Source of the DNA: an uncultured Bacteriovorax sp.
GTDB taxonomy: Bacteria; Bdellovibrionota; Bacteriovoracia; Bacteriovoracales; Bacteriovoracaceae
Length of the DNA: 64,000 nt
Assembly: GCA_946482295.1 (NCBI GenBank)
Contig: CAMLRB010000001.1
Location: forward strand, 47,247 to 111,246
Direction of reading: 5' to 3'
The first letter of the stretch is position 1, and each line of letters begins with the position of its first letter. Positions 29,814 to 37,615 of the stretch are shown here, one piece after another. Below the pieces are notes generated by a model. It ran no database searches and was not told the DNA's origin. It saw only the letters and a list, made by a program, of their open reading frames with translations. The position numbers and the translations under genes were made by a program.

Positions 29814-30704
29814 ATGAAGATGTTTCTCTTATTATCATTAATTTCGTTAAATGCCTTCAGCGAAGAATGTTCGATTGAACTATTCACGAAAGTTTACCGC
29901 TTGGATCAAAACCAGACACTTCAGTCGAAAGATGTAATCAGAAAATCAGATTGCCCTGTTGAAATCAATAACAAGCTAACTTCATTTATATCCAACTCTC
30001 AAGGAACCGTGGGGGCTGATTTATTAAAGCGTGAACTTCACAAAGATTTTCCAACTCTCGACATACAATTTCCAACGAAGAAATTGTCGTTCTTGGAATT
30101 GAACACAACTTTGCGCGACCAACTTGTTCCTGGATCTAATCTATATTTCACGCAAGCAAGATCTTTAAACAACTTAACATCTGTTGGTTTAGTTGAAGGC
30201 GAAACATTGCAGGCAGTATGCGATTCTTGCCAAAGTTTCGGAGAAAAGAACGTCAAGTTAAACATTATCAGCGTGGCAGACAACACATCTCGTACAATTT
30301 GGTTTGCCTCTAAAATTATGGCCAAATTAAAAGTTGTGAAAGCAAAAAGATCTATTAGCTTTCAGCAAAAAGCTCTTGATGCGAATGATTTTTATATCGA
30401 CGAAGTTCTAACATTGACTCCAGACAATGCCCTTACAACTCTAGATAATATTCATTTTTACAAATCAAACAGAACTCTACTTCAGGGTGCAGTCGTTTCT
30501 AATATGGATTTACAACCGGTAAATCTCATTAATTTCGGTACACCAGTTAATGTACAGTTAAAAGCGAATAACATTTCTTTGCATAAATCTGCTATGCCTG
30601 TTCGATCTGCGCGTTTCGGTGAAACGGTAGAACTCAGAGGTCCAAACAATAAACTCATTGCCGGAAAGGTCATTGATTATAACAAAGTGGTGATTGAACT
30701 ATGA
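29814..30704 (+). CDS. flgA: Flagella basal-body P-ring chaperone FlgA
   Basis: Periplasmic protein that helps P-ring assembly by FlgI. The 296 residues start with a signal peptide (MKMFLLLSLISLNAFS) and end with an SAF domain containing VKAKRSISFQQKALDANDFYIDEV and VKLKANNISLHKSAMPVRSARFGETVELR-type features. It is longer than many FlgA proteins, the extra part being an N-terminal domain of about 160 residues. It lies nine bases after flgG and overlaps flgH by four. Confidence 0.83.
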   Translation: MKMFLLLSLISLNAFSEECSIELFTKVYRLDQNQTLQSKDVIRKSDCPVEINNKLTSFISNSQGTVGADLLKRELHKDFPTLDIQFPTKKLSFLELNTTLRDQLVPGSNLYFTQARSLNNLTSVGLVEGETLQAVCDSCQSFGEKNVKLNIISVADNTSRTIWFASKIMAKLKVVKAKRSISFQQKALDANDFYIDEVLTLTPDNALTTLDNIHFYKSNRTLLQGAVVSNMDLQPVNLINFGTPVNVQLKANNISLHKSAMPVRSARFGETVELRGPNNKLIAGKVIDYNKVVIEL

Positions 30705-31465
30705 AATTGACTAATTTTTTTATTCTCAGCTCTTTAACTCTACTAGCATCATGTTCAAGTTATGTTGATAACATTTACCGTGATCTGGATAGAAGTGAGC
30801 GTGAAGCTGAAGTAGAAATTAAAGATGATCAATTCGATCGCTTCAGAAATACTAAACGTCGCACTTCTTCAGAATATAATCGCCCAGGAAGAAATCGTGA
30901 AGTATCTACGGCCAGCCAAAAACTTGTTGCTCCAGCTGTTAAACGTCAATACCAAGAAGAGAGAGTTGCTTTAAAAAGAACAACGGCCAGTGATTTAACA
31001 GATCAAGGTAACGACGGGAGTTTATGGTCTGGGAATGATCAGAATCAATTTTTATTCTCTACTTCAAAAAGCAAAAGTTCGGGTGACATAGTTCAAATCA
31101 ATGTTCTTACTAAACTTAGAAATGAAATCACGCTTGAGTTAAAAAAAGCTTTTCCTGAAAATCCATTTGAAGCAAAAGCTAAAACTGAAGGTGAAAAAGC
31201 TAAAGATGGATCAACACCTGCTGCGACAGCAACGGCTCCTGCTGCTGAAATGATTGATTCAGGACCACAAGACAGAATTTCTGGAGTTGTTGTTGAAGAG
31301 ATTAATCGCGAGCACCTTCTAGTTAAAGGAAGAAAGAATGTTCTTTATAAAAACAGAAAGAGACTAGTAGAAGTACAGGCCCTTGTATCACGTAGAGATA
31401 TCTCTGATGAAGATACAATTAACTCTGATGCTATCCTTGAATCAAACGTGACGGTAGTGAGGTAA
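30701..31465 (+). CDS. flgH: Flagellar L-ring lipoprotein FlgH
   Basis: Outer-membrane ring of the basal body, 254 residues. The lipobox LLASC at about residues 14-18 marks a lipoprotein. The core GSLWSGNDQNQFLFSTSKSKSSGDIVQINV corresponds to the FlgH pattern SLW..G.....F.D..A...GDI. A charged, Arg/Lys-rich stretch (about 30-95) and an Ala/Thr/Pro-rich insert (about 165-185) are larger than usual. Coupled to flgA by an ATGA overlap and followed at once by flgI. Confidence 0.9.
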   Translation: MKLTNFFILSSLTLLASCSSYVDNIYRDLDRSEREAEVEIKDDQFDRFRNTKRRTSSEYNRPGRNREVSTASQKLVAPAVKRQYQEERVALKRTTASDLTDQGNDGSLWSGNDQNQFLFSTSKSKSSGDIVQINVLTKLRNEITLELKKAFPENPFEAKAKTEGEKAKDGSTPAATATAPAAEMIDSGPQDRISGVVVEEINREHLLVKGRKNVLYKNRKRLVEVQALVSRRDISDEDTINSDAILESNVTVVR

Positions 31466-31467
31466 TT

Positions 31468-32469
31468 ATGAATTTTAGACCATTCATTCTTGGATTGTCC
31501 TTTCTTATGATCGAGAGTGCTTATGGCGCTTCAAGATTAAAAGATATTGTCACTGTAAAAGGGGTTCGTGAAAACCCAATTATCGGATACGGACTTGTTA
31601 TCGGATTAAATGGAACTGGTGATGCTGGCGGTGAAGTCACAAATACATCACTAAAAAAAATGTTCGAAAAATTAGGTTTAAATCCTAAGACAGAAATTAG
31701 TTCAAAAAACGTTGCCGCTGTTGTGGTAACGGCTAAACTTCCTCCATTTGCCCGTGTAGGACAGAAAGTGGATTTAGTCGTATCGAGTATAGGAGATGCT
31801 TCTTCTCTTGCAGGGGGAACACTACTCGTGACTCCATTAAAAGCTGGTGATGGAAACATCTATGCAGTGGGTGCGGGTCCCCTTTCAATTGGTGGAATGA
31901 AAAAAGGCGCAAAATTTGCGACTACTGGAACTATTCCAAGTGGTGCCACAGTTGAGCGTGAAGTACTTTCTGAGTTCGAAAAAAAGAATGCTTTAAGATT
32001 AAGTCTTAACAATCCTGACTTCACAACAGCCGCTCGAGTTGAAAAAGTTATCAATGAAGAATTAGGTGGAAAATTTGCGTCGGCAAAAGACTCAACAACT
32101 ATAGATCTAATCGTTCCTACGCAATATGAGCGAAATGTTGTGCAACTTATGGCCCTCATTGAAAACTTCAAAGTTAATCCGGATTCGGTAGCTAAAATTG
32201 TTATCAACGAAAGAACAGGAACAATTGTGGCCGGCGGAGATGTTGTCGTATCCCCAGTGGCCATCAGCCATGGTGATTTAAGCATCGAAGTTAAAGGTGA
32301 AGACAGTAAAAACGGTAAGGGAAGCGTCTACTTTATGGAAAAAGGGACGACTCTCGGTGAATTAGTCAAAAGCCTCAATGCTTTCGGGGTTAGCCCGGAA
32401 GATCTGATTTCAATTTTTCAAACACTTAAACGAGACGGAGCGCTCGTAGGTGAAATTGAACTGATTTAA
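31468..32469 (+). CDS. flgI: Flagellar P-ring protein FlgI
   Basis: Forms the periplasmic P ring around the rod. The 333 residues begin with a signal peptide ending SAYG, then SRLKDIVTVKGVRENPIIGYGLVIGLNGTGD. The central KNVAAVVVTAKLPPFARVGQKVD and the C-terminal VVINERTGTIVAGGDVVVSPVAISHG-like block are clear. It starts two bases after flgH ends. The protein is a Sec substrate, consistent with FlgA and FlgH beside it. Confidence 0.97.
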   Translation: MNFRPFILGLSFLMIESAYGASRLKDIVTVKGVRENPIIGYGLVIGLNGTGDAGGEVTNTSLKKMFEKLGLNPKTEISSKNVAAVVVTAKLPPFARVGQKVDLVVSSIGDASSLAGGTLLVTPLKAGDGNIYAVGAGPLSIGGMKKGAKFATTGTIPSGATVEREVLSEFEKKNALRLSLNNPDFTTAARVEKVINEELGGKFASAKDSTTIDLIVPTQYERNVVQLMALIENFKVNPDSVAKIVINERTGTIVAGGDVVVSPVAISHGDLSIEVKGEDSKNGKGSVYFMEKGTTLGELVKSLNAFGVSPEDLISIFQTLKRDGALVGEIELI

Positions 32470-32578
32470 TCAGGTACCTCTGTAATTATTATATCTGGCT
32501 TTCTGGCTGACTTCAGTGTTAAAATTTTAGAAGCTCCTTCCATAGGGAGTTTTACTCATAAAACTTAGGATGAGTCCC

Positions 32579-33088
32579 ATGAGTGCCACGAAAGGTGTAA
32601 ACGATACAACCGCATTCCGCGGAATAAATCTTCCCGATAAAGAAAAGCCACGTTCGCTCAAGCAACAAAAACCGATCGACGATCGCAAGTATATTCCCAA
32701 ACAATATCAAGAAGTGGCCGAGAGTATGGAACAGCAATTTGCTGAATACATGCTTCAACAAATGAACAGAACAGTCGGTGAAGAAGACGAAGGTTCAGGT
32801 GGAATGGATTACTACAAATCCCTTCAAACATCTGAAAGAGCTAAGGCGATGGCCCAGCAAAACAACCTTGGTTTACAAGAGATGATCCTTGATCAAATCT
32901 ATCCCAAACGAATGAGAAATGAGATGGCCCTCAAGCAATATGAGGCCCAAGCGAATCGTCTTCACCACAATTTGCCTAGCTACAAAATGGATAAAAAAGT
33001 TGATACAATACAATTGGGGAAGAATGATTCATCCCCGGTGTCAGAAACCCAACAAGGTGACGGACATGAAGAAGGAGTCTTAAAATGA
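32579..33088 (+). CDS. flgJ: Flagellar rod-binding protein, FlgJ N-terminal type
   Basis: Rod-capping scaffold. The 169-residue form (MSATKGVND) has the conserved segment AESMEQQFAEYMLQQMNRTVGEE followed by MDYYKSLQTSERAKAMAQQNNLGLQEMILDQIYP, typical of the FlgJ N-terminal domain. It lacks the C-terminal peptidoglycan hydrolase domain found in enterobacterial FlgJ, as in many other phyla. Start 32579 has TAGGA eight bases upstream; an ATG at 32570 overlaps that site. Its stop overlaps flgM. Confidence 0.85.
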   Translation: MSATKGVNDTTAFRGINLPDKEKPRSLKQQKPIDDRKYIPKQYQEVAESMEQQFAEYMLQQMNRTVGEEDEGSGGMDYYKSLQTSERAKAMAQQNNLGLQEMILDQIYPKRMRNEMALKQYEAQANRLHHNLPSYKMDKKVDTIQLGKNDSSPVSETQQGDGHEEGVLK

Positions 33089-33402
33089 GCACTATCGACA
33101 GCACTTCATCACGCTCGATTTTTCTTCCAAATAAAAAAGAAACGGGAAAAGTTGGAAATGCCAACTTAAAACGTAATTCAGAATCACGCAAAAATGAACT
33201 TGAAGCATTTTCGCGTTCTGATTCAAAAGTTGACATCCCAGATGCTATCAAAGATTTTTCTAGAATTAAGAAAGTAGCTGATGCTGCTCCTGAAATTGAT
33301 AACTCTGAAAAAATTGCGAGATTAAAATCTCAAATTCAAGCAGGAAGTTACAAAGTAGATTACGACGGATTAGCTGATAAAATCTTAGAACAAGAGTTCT
33401 AA
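33085..33402 (+). CDS. flgM: Anti-sigma-28 factor FlgM
   Basis: Negative regulator of flagellar sigma factor FliA, exported once the hook is complete. The 105-residue protein has a disordered, Ser/Lys-rich first half and the FlgM C-terminal signature IDNSEKIARLKSQIQAGSYKVDYDGLADKIL. It is coupled to flgJ (ATGA overlap) and followed by the FlgN-like gene. fliA itself is not in the window. Confidence 0.88.
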   Translation: MSTIDSTSSRSIFLPNKKETGKVGNANLKRNSESRKNELEAFSRSDSKVDIPDAIKDFSRIKKVADAAPEIDNSEKIARLKSQIQAGSYKVDYDGLADKILEQEF

Positions 33403-33427
33403 GCCGTTAACCTTATCGATATCTAGG

Positions 33428-33934
33428 ATGGATCATCGAATGAATGAAAAGCTCGCTCTACTCTATTTTCAAATGACCGATCTGTGGAAACAGTTCTGTG
33501 AAGAGCACAACGAACTCTTCAATCTCACATGTGATGAATACACACTTTTGCTTCAAAGCGAACTTGATCTATTAGAAGCAAAAATCGAAGAAAAAAATGA
33601 ATGTATTAAGCGAATTGGAACATTAGAACTCATTCGCCGTGATCTTATTGTCGAAGTTAATGAACTCTATCCTGAAAGAGTTATCGACAGCGTTTCATCT
33701 CTCATTGAAGTGATGACTGAATACGAAGTGGAAAGCAATCAAAAACATCTTTTCCGCTTCAATGCACTCTTGCTTGATATTATTGGCAAGATTCAAGCAC
33801 AAAACAAACGCAACCAACTTTTTATTAATAAAGCCCTGCACTCACTCCAGCAAATTCGCATTGAAGCTACTGGCGAAAAAAAGTTCTCCAGCTACACTTC
33901 TAAAGGTTCTGCTACGAGTATGAGCTCCCGCTAA
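33428..33934 (+). CDS. FlgN-like flagellar export chaperone
   Basis: 168 residues, predicted fully helical with long heptad-like stretches (LDLLEAKIEEKNECIKRIGTLELIRRDL). The sequence fits the FlgN family loosely, and its place between flgM and flgK is where the FlgK/FlgL chaperone gene usually lies. Two in-frame starts are possible: ATG 33428, whose upstream AGG overlaps it, and ATG 33440 with a TAGGAT site about ten bases away. Called from position and architecture more than from a conserved motif. Confidence 0.7.
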   Translation: MDHRMNEKLALLYFQMTDLWKQFCEEHNELFNLTCDEYTLLLQSELDLLEAKIEEKNECIKRIGTLELIRRDLIVEVNELYPERVIDSVSSLIEVMTEYEVESNQKHLFRFNALLLDIIGKIQAQNKRNQLFINKALHSLQQIRIEATGEKKFSSYTSKGSATSMSSR

Positions 33935-33942
33935 GGAAAAAG

Positions 33943-35406
33943 ATGGCTGATTTATTAGGCATAGGTAGAACCGGACTTTCAGCTTCTAAGAAGTCACTCG
34001 AAGTGACCGGTCACAACTTGTCTAACGTTAACACGGAAGGATTCTCTCGCCAGAGAGTTATGCAATCAACGGCCATTCCTGTTTCAGTTGGTGGATTCGT
34101 TCAAGGGACAGGTGTTAAAGTTGATGGTGTTAACCGTTTCAACGATGAATTCGTTGATAAAAGACTAAACAACGCCATCGGTAGCCATAAATACTACGAA
34201 GCTCGCAGTGAGAATTTGGAGCAAGTCGAAAATATTTTTAATGAACTTGATTCAGACGGACTCAACCAAGTTCTTAACAAATTCTTTAACTCATTTCGTG
34301 AATTAGCAAATCAACCAGAGAACGAAACAATTCGTTCCGTTGTACGCGATAATGCCAGCCTTGTTGTCAAAGATTTCAGACGAATTCGTGGAACTCTCGA
34401 CGAGCAGGCCATAAGTATTGATAGAAAAATTCAAACGTCAGTTGCAGACATTAATCAACTTCTTCATCACGTTGCCGATTTAAACGGAAAAATTTCAACA
34501 ATTGAATCTGCCCAAGGTGAGACGGGAGATCTTCGCGACCAGCGCGATTTAGCACTTAGACATTTATCAGAGCACTTCAAAATTCACACTTACAGTGATG
34601 AAAGAAATCGTTTCGTCGTTACTGCTCAAGGAATTGGTACTCTCATTACAGGTTTGAATGTTCAAGAACTAGCGACAATTAGTAAAAATAAAAACGATTC
34701 ATCTAACAACATGAACGGTTCAGTTGAAATTGTTCTTAAAGATCGTCCTTCTCAAAAAATTACAGATAAGTTCCAAGGTGGTTCTTTGGCCGCTGTAGTA
34801 AAAGTTCGTAACGAAGATGTTAAACGCCTTCAACAAGATATCGATGGAATTGCTTATCAATTCATGACTTCGGTCAATACGATTCATCGTCAAGGCTTCG
34901 TCAATAGAACGATTAAGATTGGACCCGATGGTGAACCTTCGACAGTCGATTCAAAAGGACCAACTACAGGTTTAGATTTCTTTAAGCAGCCTTTAGAAGT
35001 TGAAGATGCTTCTAACATGATCGATCTTTCAGAGGCTGTAAAAAAAGATCTCACAAATATTTCAGCAGCACTTGCTCCAAATGCGCCAGGTGATAACCGT
35101 GTGGCCATTGCTATTTCTAAGCTTCAACACGAAAGAATTTCGGGTGAAGGAAACGTTACTCTTGAAGAAAAATATCTTCAAATGATTGGCGGTATCGGTT
35201 TAGAGACGGGGAAAGCACGTTTGGATGCTGAACAGTCGACAGGAATTCTTGCTCAAGCAAACAGTATTCGTGAACGGTTGACCGGTGTTTCAATTGATGA
35301 AGAAACTGCAAACATGGTTAGGTTTCAACATGCGTACCAAGCTTCAGCAAAAATCATGCAGACAGCGGATGAAATGTTTAAAACAGTATTAGATATTAAG
35401 CGCTAA
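33943..35406 (+). CDS. flgK: Flagellar hook-associated protein 1, FlgK
   Basis: First hook-filament junction protein, 487 residues. It starts with the rod/hook signature GIGRTGLSASKKSLEVTGHNLSNVNTEGFSRQRV, has the FlgK-specific FNSFRELANQPENETIRSVV and DLRDQRDLALRHLSEHF, and ends with MVRFQHAYQASAKIMQTADEMFKTVLD. An AAGGAAAAAG ribosome region precedes ATG 33943. It follows the FlgN-like gene by eight bases. Confidence 0.97.
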   Translation: MADLLGIGRTGLSASKKSLEVTGHNLSNVNTEGFSRQRVMQSTAIPVSVGGFVQGTGVKVDGVNRFNDEFVDKRLNNAIGSHKYYEARSENLEQVENIFNELDSDGLNQVLNKFFNSFRELANQPENETIRSVVRDNASLVVKDFRRIRGTLDEQAISIDRKIQTSVADINQLLHHVADLNGKISTIESAQGETGDLRDQRDLALRHLSEHFKIHTYSDERNRFVVTAQGIGTLITGLNVQELATISKNKNDSSNNMNGSVEIVLKDRPSQKITDKFQGGSLAAVVKVRNEDVKRLQQDIDGIAYQFMTSVNTIHRQGFVNRTIKIGPDGEPSTVDSKGPTTGLDFFKQPLEVEDASNMIDLSEAVKKDLTNISAALAPNAPGDNRVAIAISKLQHERISGEGNVTLEEKYLQMIGGIGLETGKARLDAEQSTGILAQANSIRERLTGVSIDEETANMVRFQHAYQASAKIMQTADEMFKTVLDIKR

Positions 35407-35422
35407 GGATTGACGTTAATAT

Positions 35423-36442
35423 ATGACAAGAGTTTCAGAAAATAGTTCAACTGCTGCTTTAAAGCACTCGCTCAATAGAGCGAAAACAAAAGTTGAAGAT
35501 CTACAATTAAAGGGTTCATCTCTTAAAGCGATCACTCGTCCTTCTGACAACCCTGTTAGCAATGTTGAAGCCCTCGCTATTACTTCAGCTTCTAACGATA
35601 ATATTCAGTATTTAAAAAATTCAGACTTTGCCCTCTTGAATCTCAACGTCACTGAAAAATCTTTAGAAGAGCTCACTGATATCGTCATCAAAGCAAAAGA
35701 AATTGCCATCGCTCAATCATCTGATTTTTTCAATGCAGATGTTCGTAAGAATGTCGCGAACGAAGTTCAACAGCTCTACAACCAGACTCTCGCCATCGCC
35801 AATAAAAAAGTTGGTTTAAAACATATTTTCGCAGGGACAAATACATTAACGGTTCCTTTCAACAGTGAAGGAAACTATACCGGTGACAAAGGTCACATCA
35901 CTTTAGAAGTTTCGCGAAACTTTTTTGTCCCAATTAATCTCACTGGTGAAGAAGTTTTTTATAGCAGTGAAGAATCGGGAAAAGTTGAAAATCCTCTCGA
36001 AAAATTTGATCAACTCAAAGATACACCTACTGGAAGTTTAAATCGCGATCTCGCTACCGAAACAGATGCAGATGGGAAGTCTATCTCACCTGAGTTCAAA
36101 TCCCGCGATAATATTTTTGCTCAACTCCAGGCCCTTACATCAGCGCTTGAAAGCAACGATCCTGGGATGATTCAAGGACTTCTTGAGAAGTTCGATAACA
36201 GCGTCAGTAGGCTTGTTACACTGAGAACACGAATTGGTTCAATCACAAACTCAATTGAATCTTCAAAATCAGTTATTGAAGCTGAAAACATCGACAATGC
36301 CTCTCGAAAAAGTGCACTGATCGATGCTGACGTAGCTGATCTCTTTTCTGACATCAATAAACAGCAGGCCGTCTTGAAAACCACTTATCAAGCAACGCAA
36401 GGTTTAATGAATCAGACCCTCATGGATTTTTTACGTCGCTAA
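35423..36442 (+). CDS. flgL: Flagellar hook-associated protein 3, FlgL
   Basis: Second hook-filament junction protein, flagellin-like, 339 residues. The N-terminus has KVEDLQLKGSSLKAITRPSDNPVSNVEAL, and the C-terminus has DADVADLFSDINKQQAVLKTTYQATQGLMNQTLMDFL, both standard. The ribosome site before ATG 35423 (AAGGATTGACG) is somewhat distant. It is the last structural gene of the operon; no terminator is evident before csrA. Confidence 0.95.
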   Translation: MTRVSENSSTAALKHSLNRAKTKVEDLQLKGSSLKAITRPSDNPVSNVEALAITSASNDNIQYLKNSDFALLNLNVTEKSLEELTDIVIKAKEIAIAQSSDFFNADVRKNVANEVQQLYNQTLAIANKKVGLKHIFAGTNTLTVPFNSEGNYTGDKGHITLEVSRNFFVPINLTGEEVFYSSEESGKVENPLEKFDQLKDTPTGSLNRDLATETDADGKSISPEFKSRDNIFAQLQALTSALESNDPGMIQGLLEKFDNSVSRLVTLRTRIGSITNSIESSKSVIEAENIDNASRKSALIDADVADLFSDINKQQAVLKTTYQATQGLMNQTLMDFLRR

Positions 36443-36580
36443 TCTTCTTCCTATCACGCACATAAATCATTTTTGATTAAATAATTTAGTTTTTCGCTTG
36501 CCTTTTAATCTGATGAGTAATATATGAAGCATTGCAGGCCGGAACAGGAGTTCTCTGGCGCGTAATTCTGAGGTTGATTT

Positions 36581-36811
36581 ATGCTGGTTTTAACACGGAA
36601 GCTAGGCGAAAGCATCGCGATAGATGATCATATTAAAATTGTGGTTGTGCAGATTAAAGGAAAACAGGTGCGTTTAGGTATTAAAGCACCACCCGAAACT
36701 AAGATACATCGGGAAGAGGTCTACAAGGCCATCCAAGATCAAAACACCGAGGCTTCACAGGCCGATTTAAGCTCAATAACTAATTTGGCTAATGAGTTAA
36801 ACAAGAAGTAA
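36581..36811 (+). CDS. csrA: Carbon storage regulator CsrA
   Basis: Homodimeric RNA-binding repressor of translation. The 76 residues begin MLVLTRKLGESIAIDDHIKIVVV and contain VRLGIKAPPETKIHREEVY, the two RNA-contact strands. A C-terminal tail of about 20 residues extends past the minimal fold. TGAGG lies seven bases before ATG 36581. With fliW just downstream, it probably belongs to the FliW-CsrA-flagellin partner switch known in Bacillus and Campylobacter. Confidence 0.97.
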   Translation: MLVLTRKLGESIAIDDHIKIVVVQIKGKQVRLGIKAPPETKIHREEVYKAIQDQNTEASQADLSSITNLANELNKK

Positions 36812-36819
36812 TTTCCTGC

Positions 36820-36849
36820 TTGCACTTTTGCCCCTACGACTGCTAGAAT
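36820..36849 (+). promoter_or_regulatory. Possible sigma-70-type promoter for fliW
   Basis: TTGCAC (36820-36825), 18-base spacer, TAGAAT (36844-36849), about 58 bases before the GTG start. The boxes match reasonably. fliW could also be read from csrA. Confidence 0.45.
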
Positions 36850-36907
36850 CGTCACTAAGAGGTCGGGTATTCGATCCTTAATGCAGAATGCATAGCGGAG
36901 GCCACTA

Positions 36908-37489
36908 GTGAAAATCAAAACTACAAGATTTGGCGAACTTGAAGTCGATAAGAAAGACATTATCGAGTTTACAGAAGGTTTACTCGGTTTTGAAAACCTA
37001 AAAAAATTCTTTATTGTTGATCCAGGAGATCAAACTTTAATCCTTTGGCTTCAATCTACAGACGACGCTGCTACTGCTTTCCCCATCATTGAACCAAAAA
37101 TTTTCCAACCAAATTATATGGTGAAGCTTCTTCCTGTTGAGCTTAACAGCTTGAGCCTAGAAAACCTTCAACACGCTAGCGTTTATACAGTTTTGACAAT
37201 TCCTCAAAATGTAACTGAAATGTCTGCGAACCTCAAAGCGCCAATCATCATCAACAACAAGACAAAAATGGCGAGACAAATTGTTCTTCAGGATTCAAAA
37301 CTAGAAGTTCGTTTCAAAATGTATATGGACCTCAAGAAATACATTGTTAACTACACTTCTGATGATTCAAAAAGAACTAACGTTGCAGCTCCTGAGAGAC
37401 AAAATACAGCTACAATCGTTTCGCCAAGTGCAAATGAAAATACATCTGCACAACCTGCTAAGAATAACCAAACAGCAGAGGCAAACTAA
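36908..37489 (+). CDS. fliW: Flagellar assembly factor FliW
   Basis: Binds flagellin and CsrA and so couples filament assembly to CsrA activity. The 193 residues contain GELEVDKKDIIEFTEGLLGFENLKKFFIVDPGDQ and the conserved NAKAPIIIN-type stretch (ANLKAPIIINNKTKMARQIVL). Start is GTG 36908 after a GCGGAGG ribosome site. The last 45 residues are a polar, Asn/Gln/Thr/Ala-rich tail beyond the usual FliW length. A strong terminator follows. Confidence 0.95.
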   Translation: MKIKTTRFGELEVDKKDIIEFTEGLLGFENLKKFFIVDPGDQTLILWLQSTDDAATAFPIIEPKIFQPNYMVKLLPVELNSLSLENLQHASVYTVLTIPQNVTEMSANLKAPIIINNKTKMARQIVLQDSKLEVRFKMYMDLKKYIVNYTSDDSKRTNVAAPERQNTATIVSPSANENTSAQPAKNNQTAEAN

Positions 37490-37550
37490 TTCAAGTTACT
37501 TGTTAGCTAGCGTTTTTTTGATCTCTGAATTAAAAAAGTTCCAAACAGCA

Positions 37551-37573
37551 GGCCCTCTCTTGAGGGCCTTTTT
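37551..37573 (+). terminator. Rho-independent terminator after fliW
   Basis: Seven-base-pair stem GGCCCTC / GAGGGCC (37551-37557 with 37562-37568), four-base loop, then five Ts. It ends the flg-csrA-fliW run. Confidence 0.88.
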
Positions 37574-37615
37574 AATTCGTTTGCACTCATTTTCATTTCA
37601 CCCTAAAATTCACTT

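Noticed and set aside
36536..36560. GGA motifs in the csrA leader as CsrA autoregulation sites
   Set aside because: GGA triplets are common by chance; no RNA hairpin presenting them was convincing.
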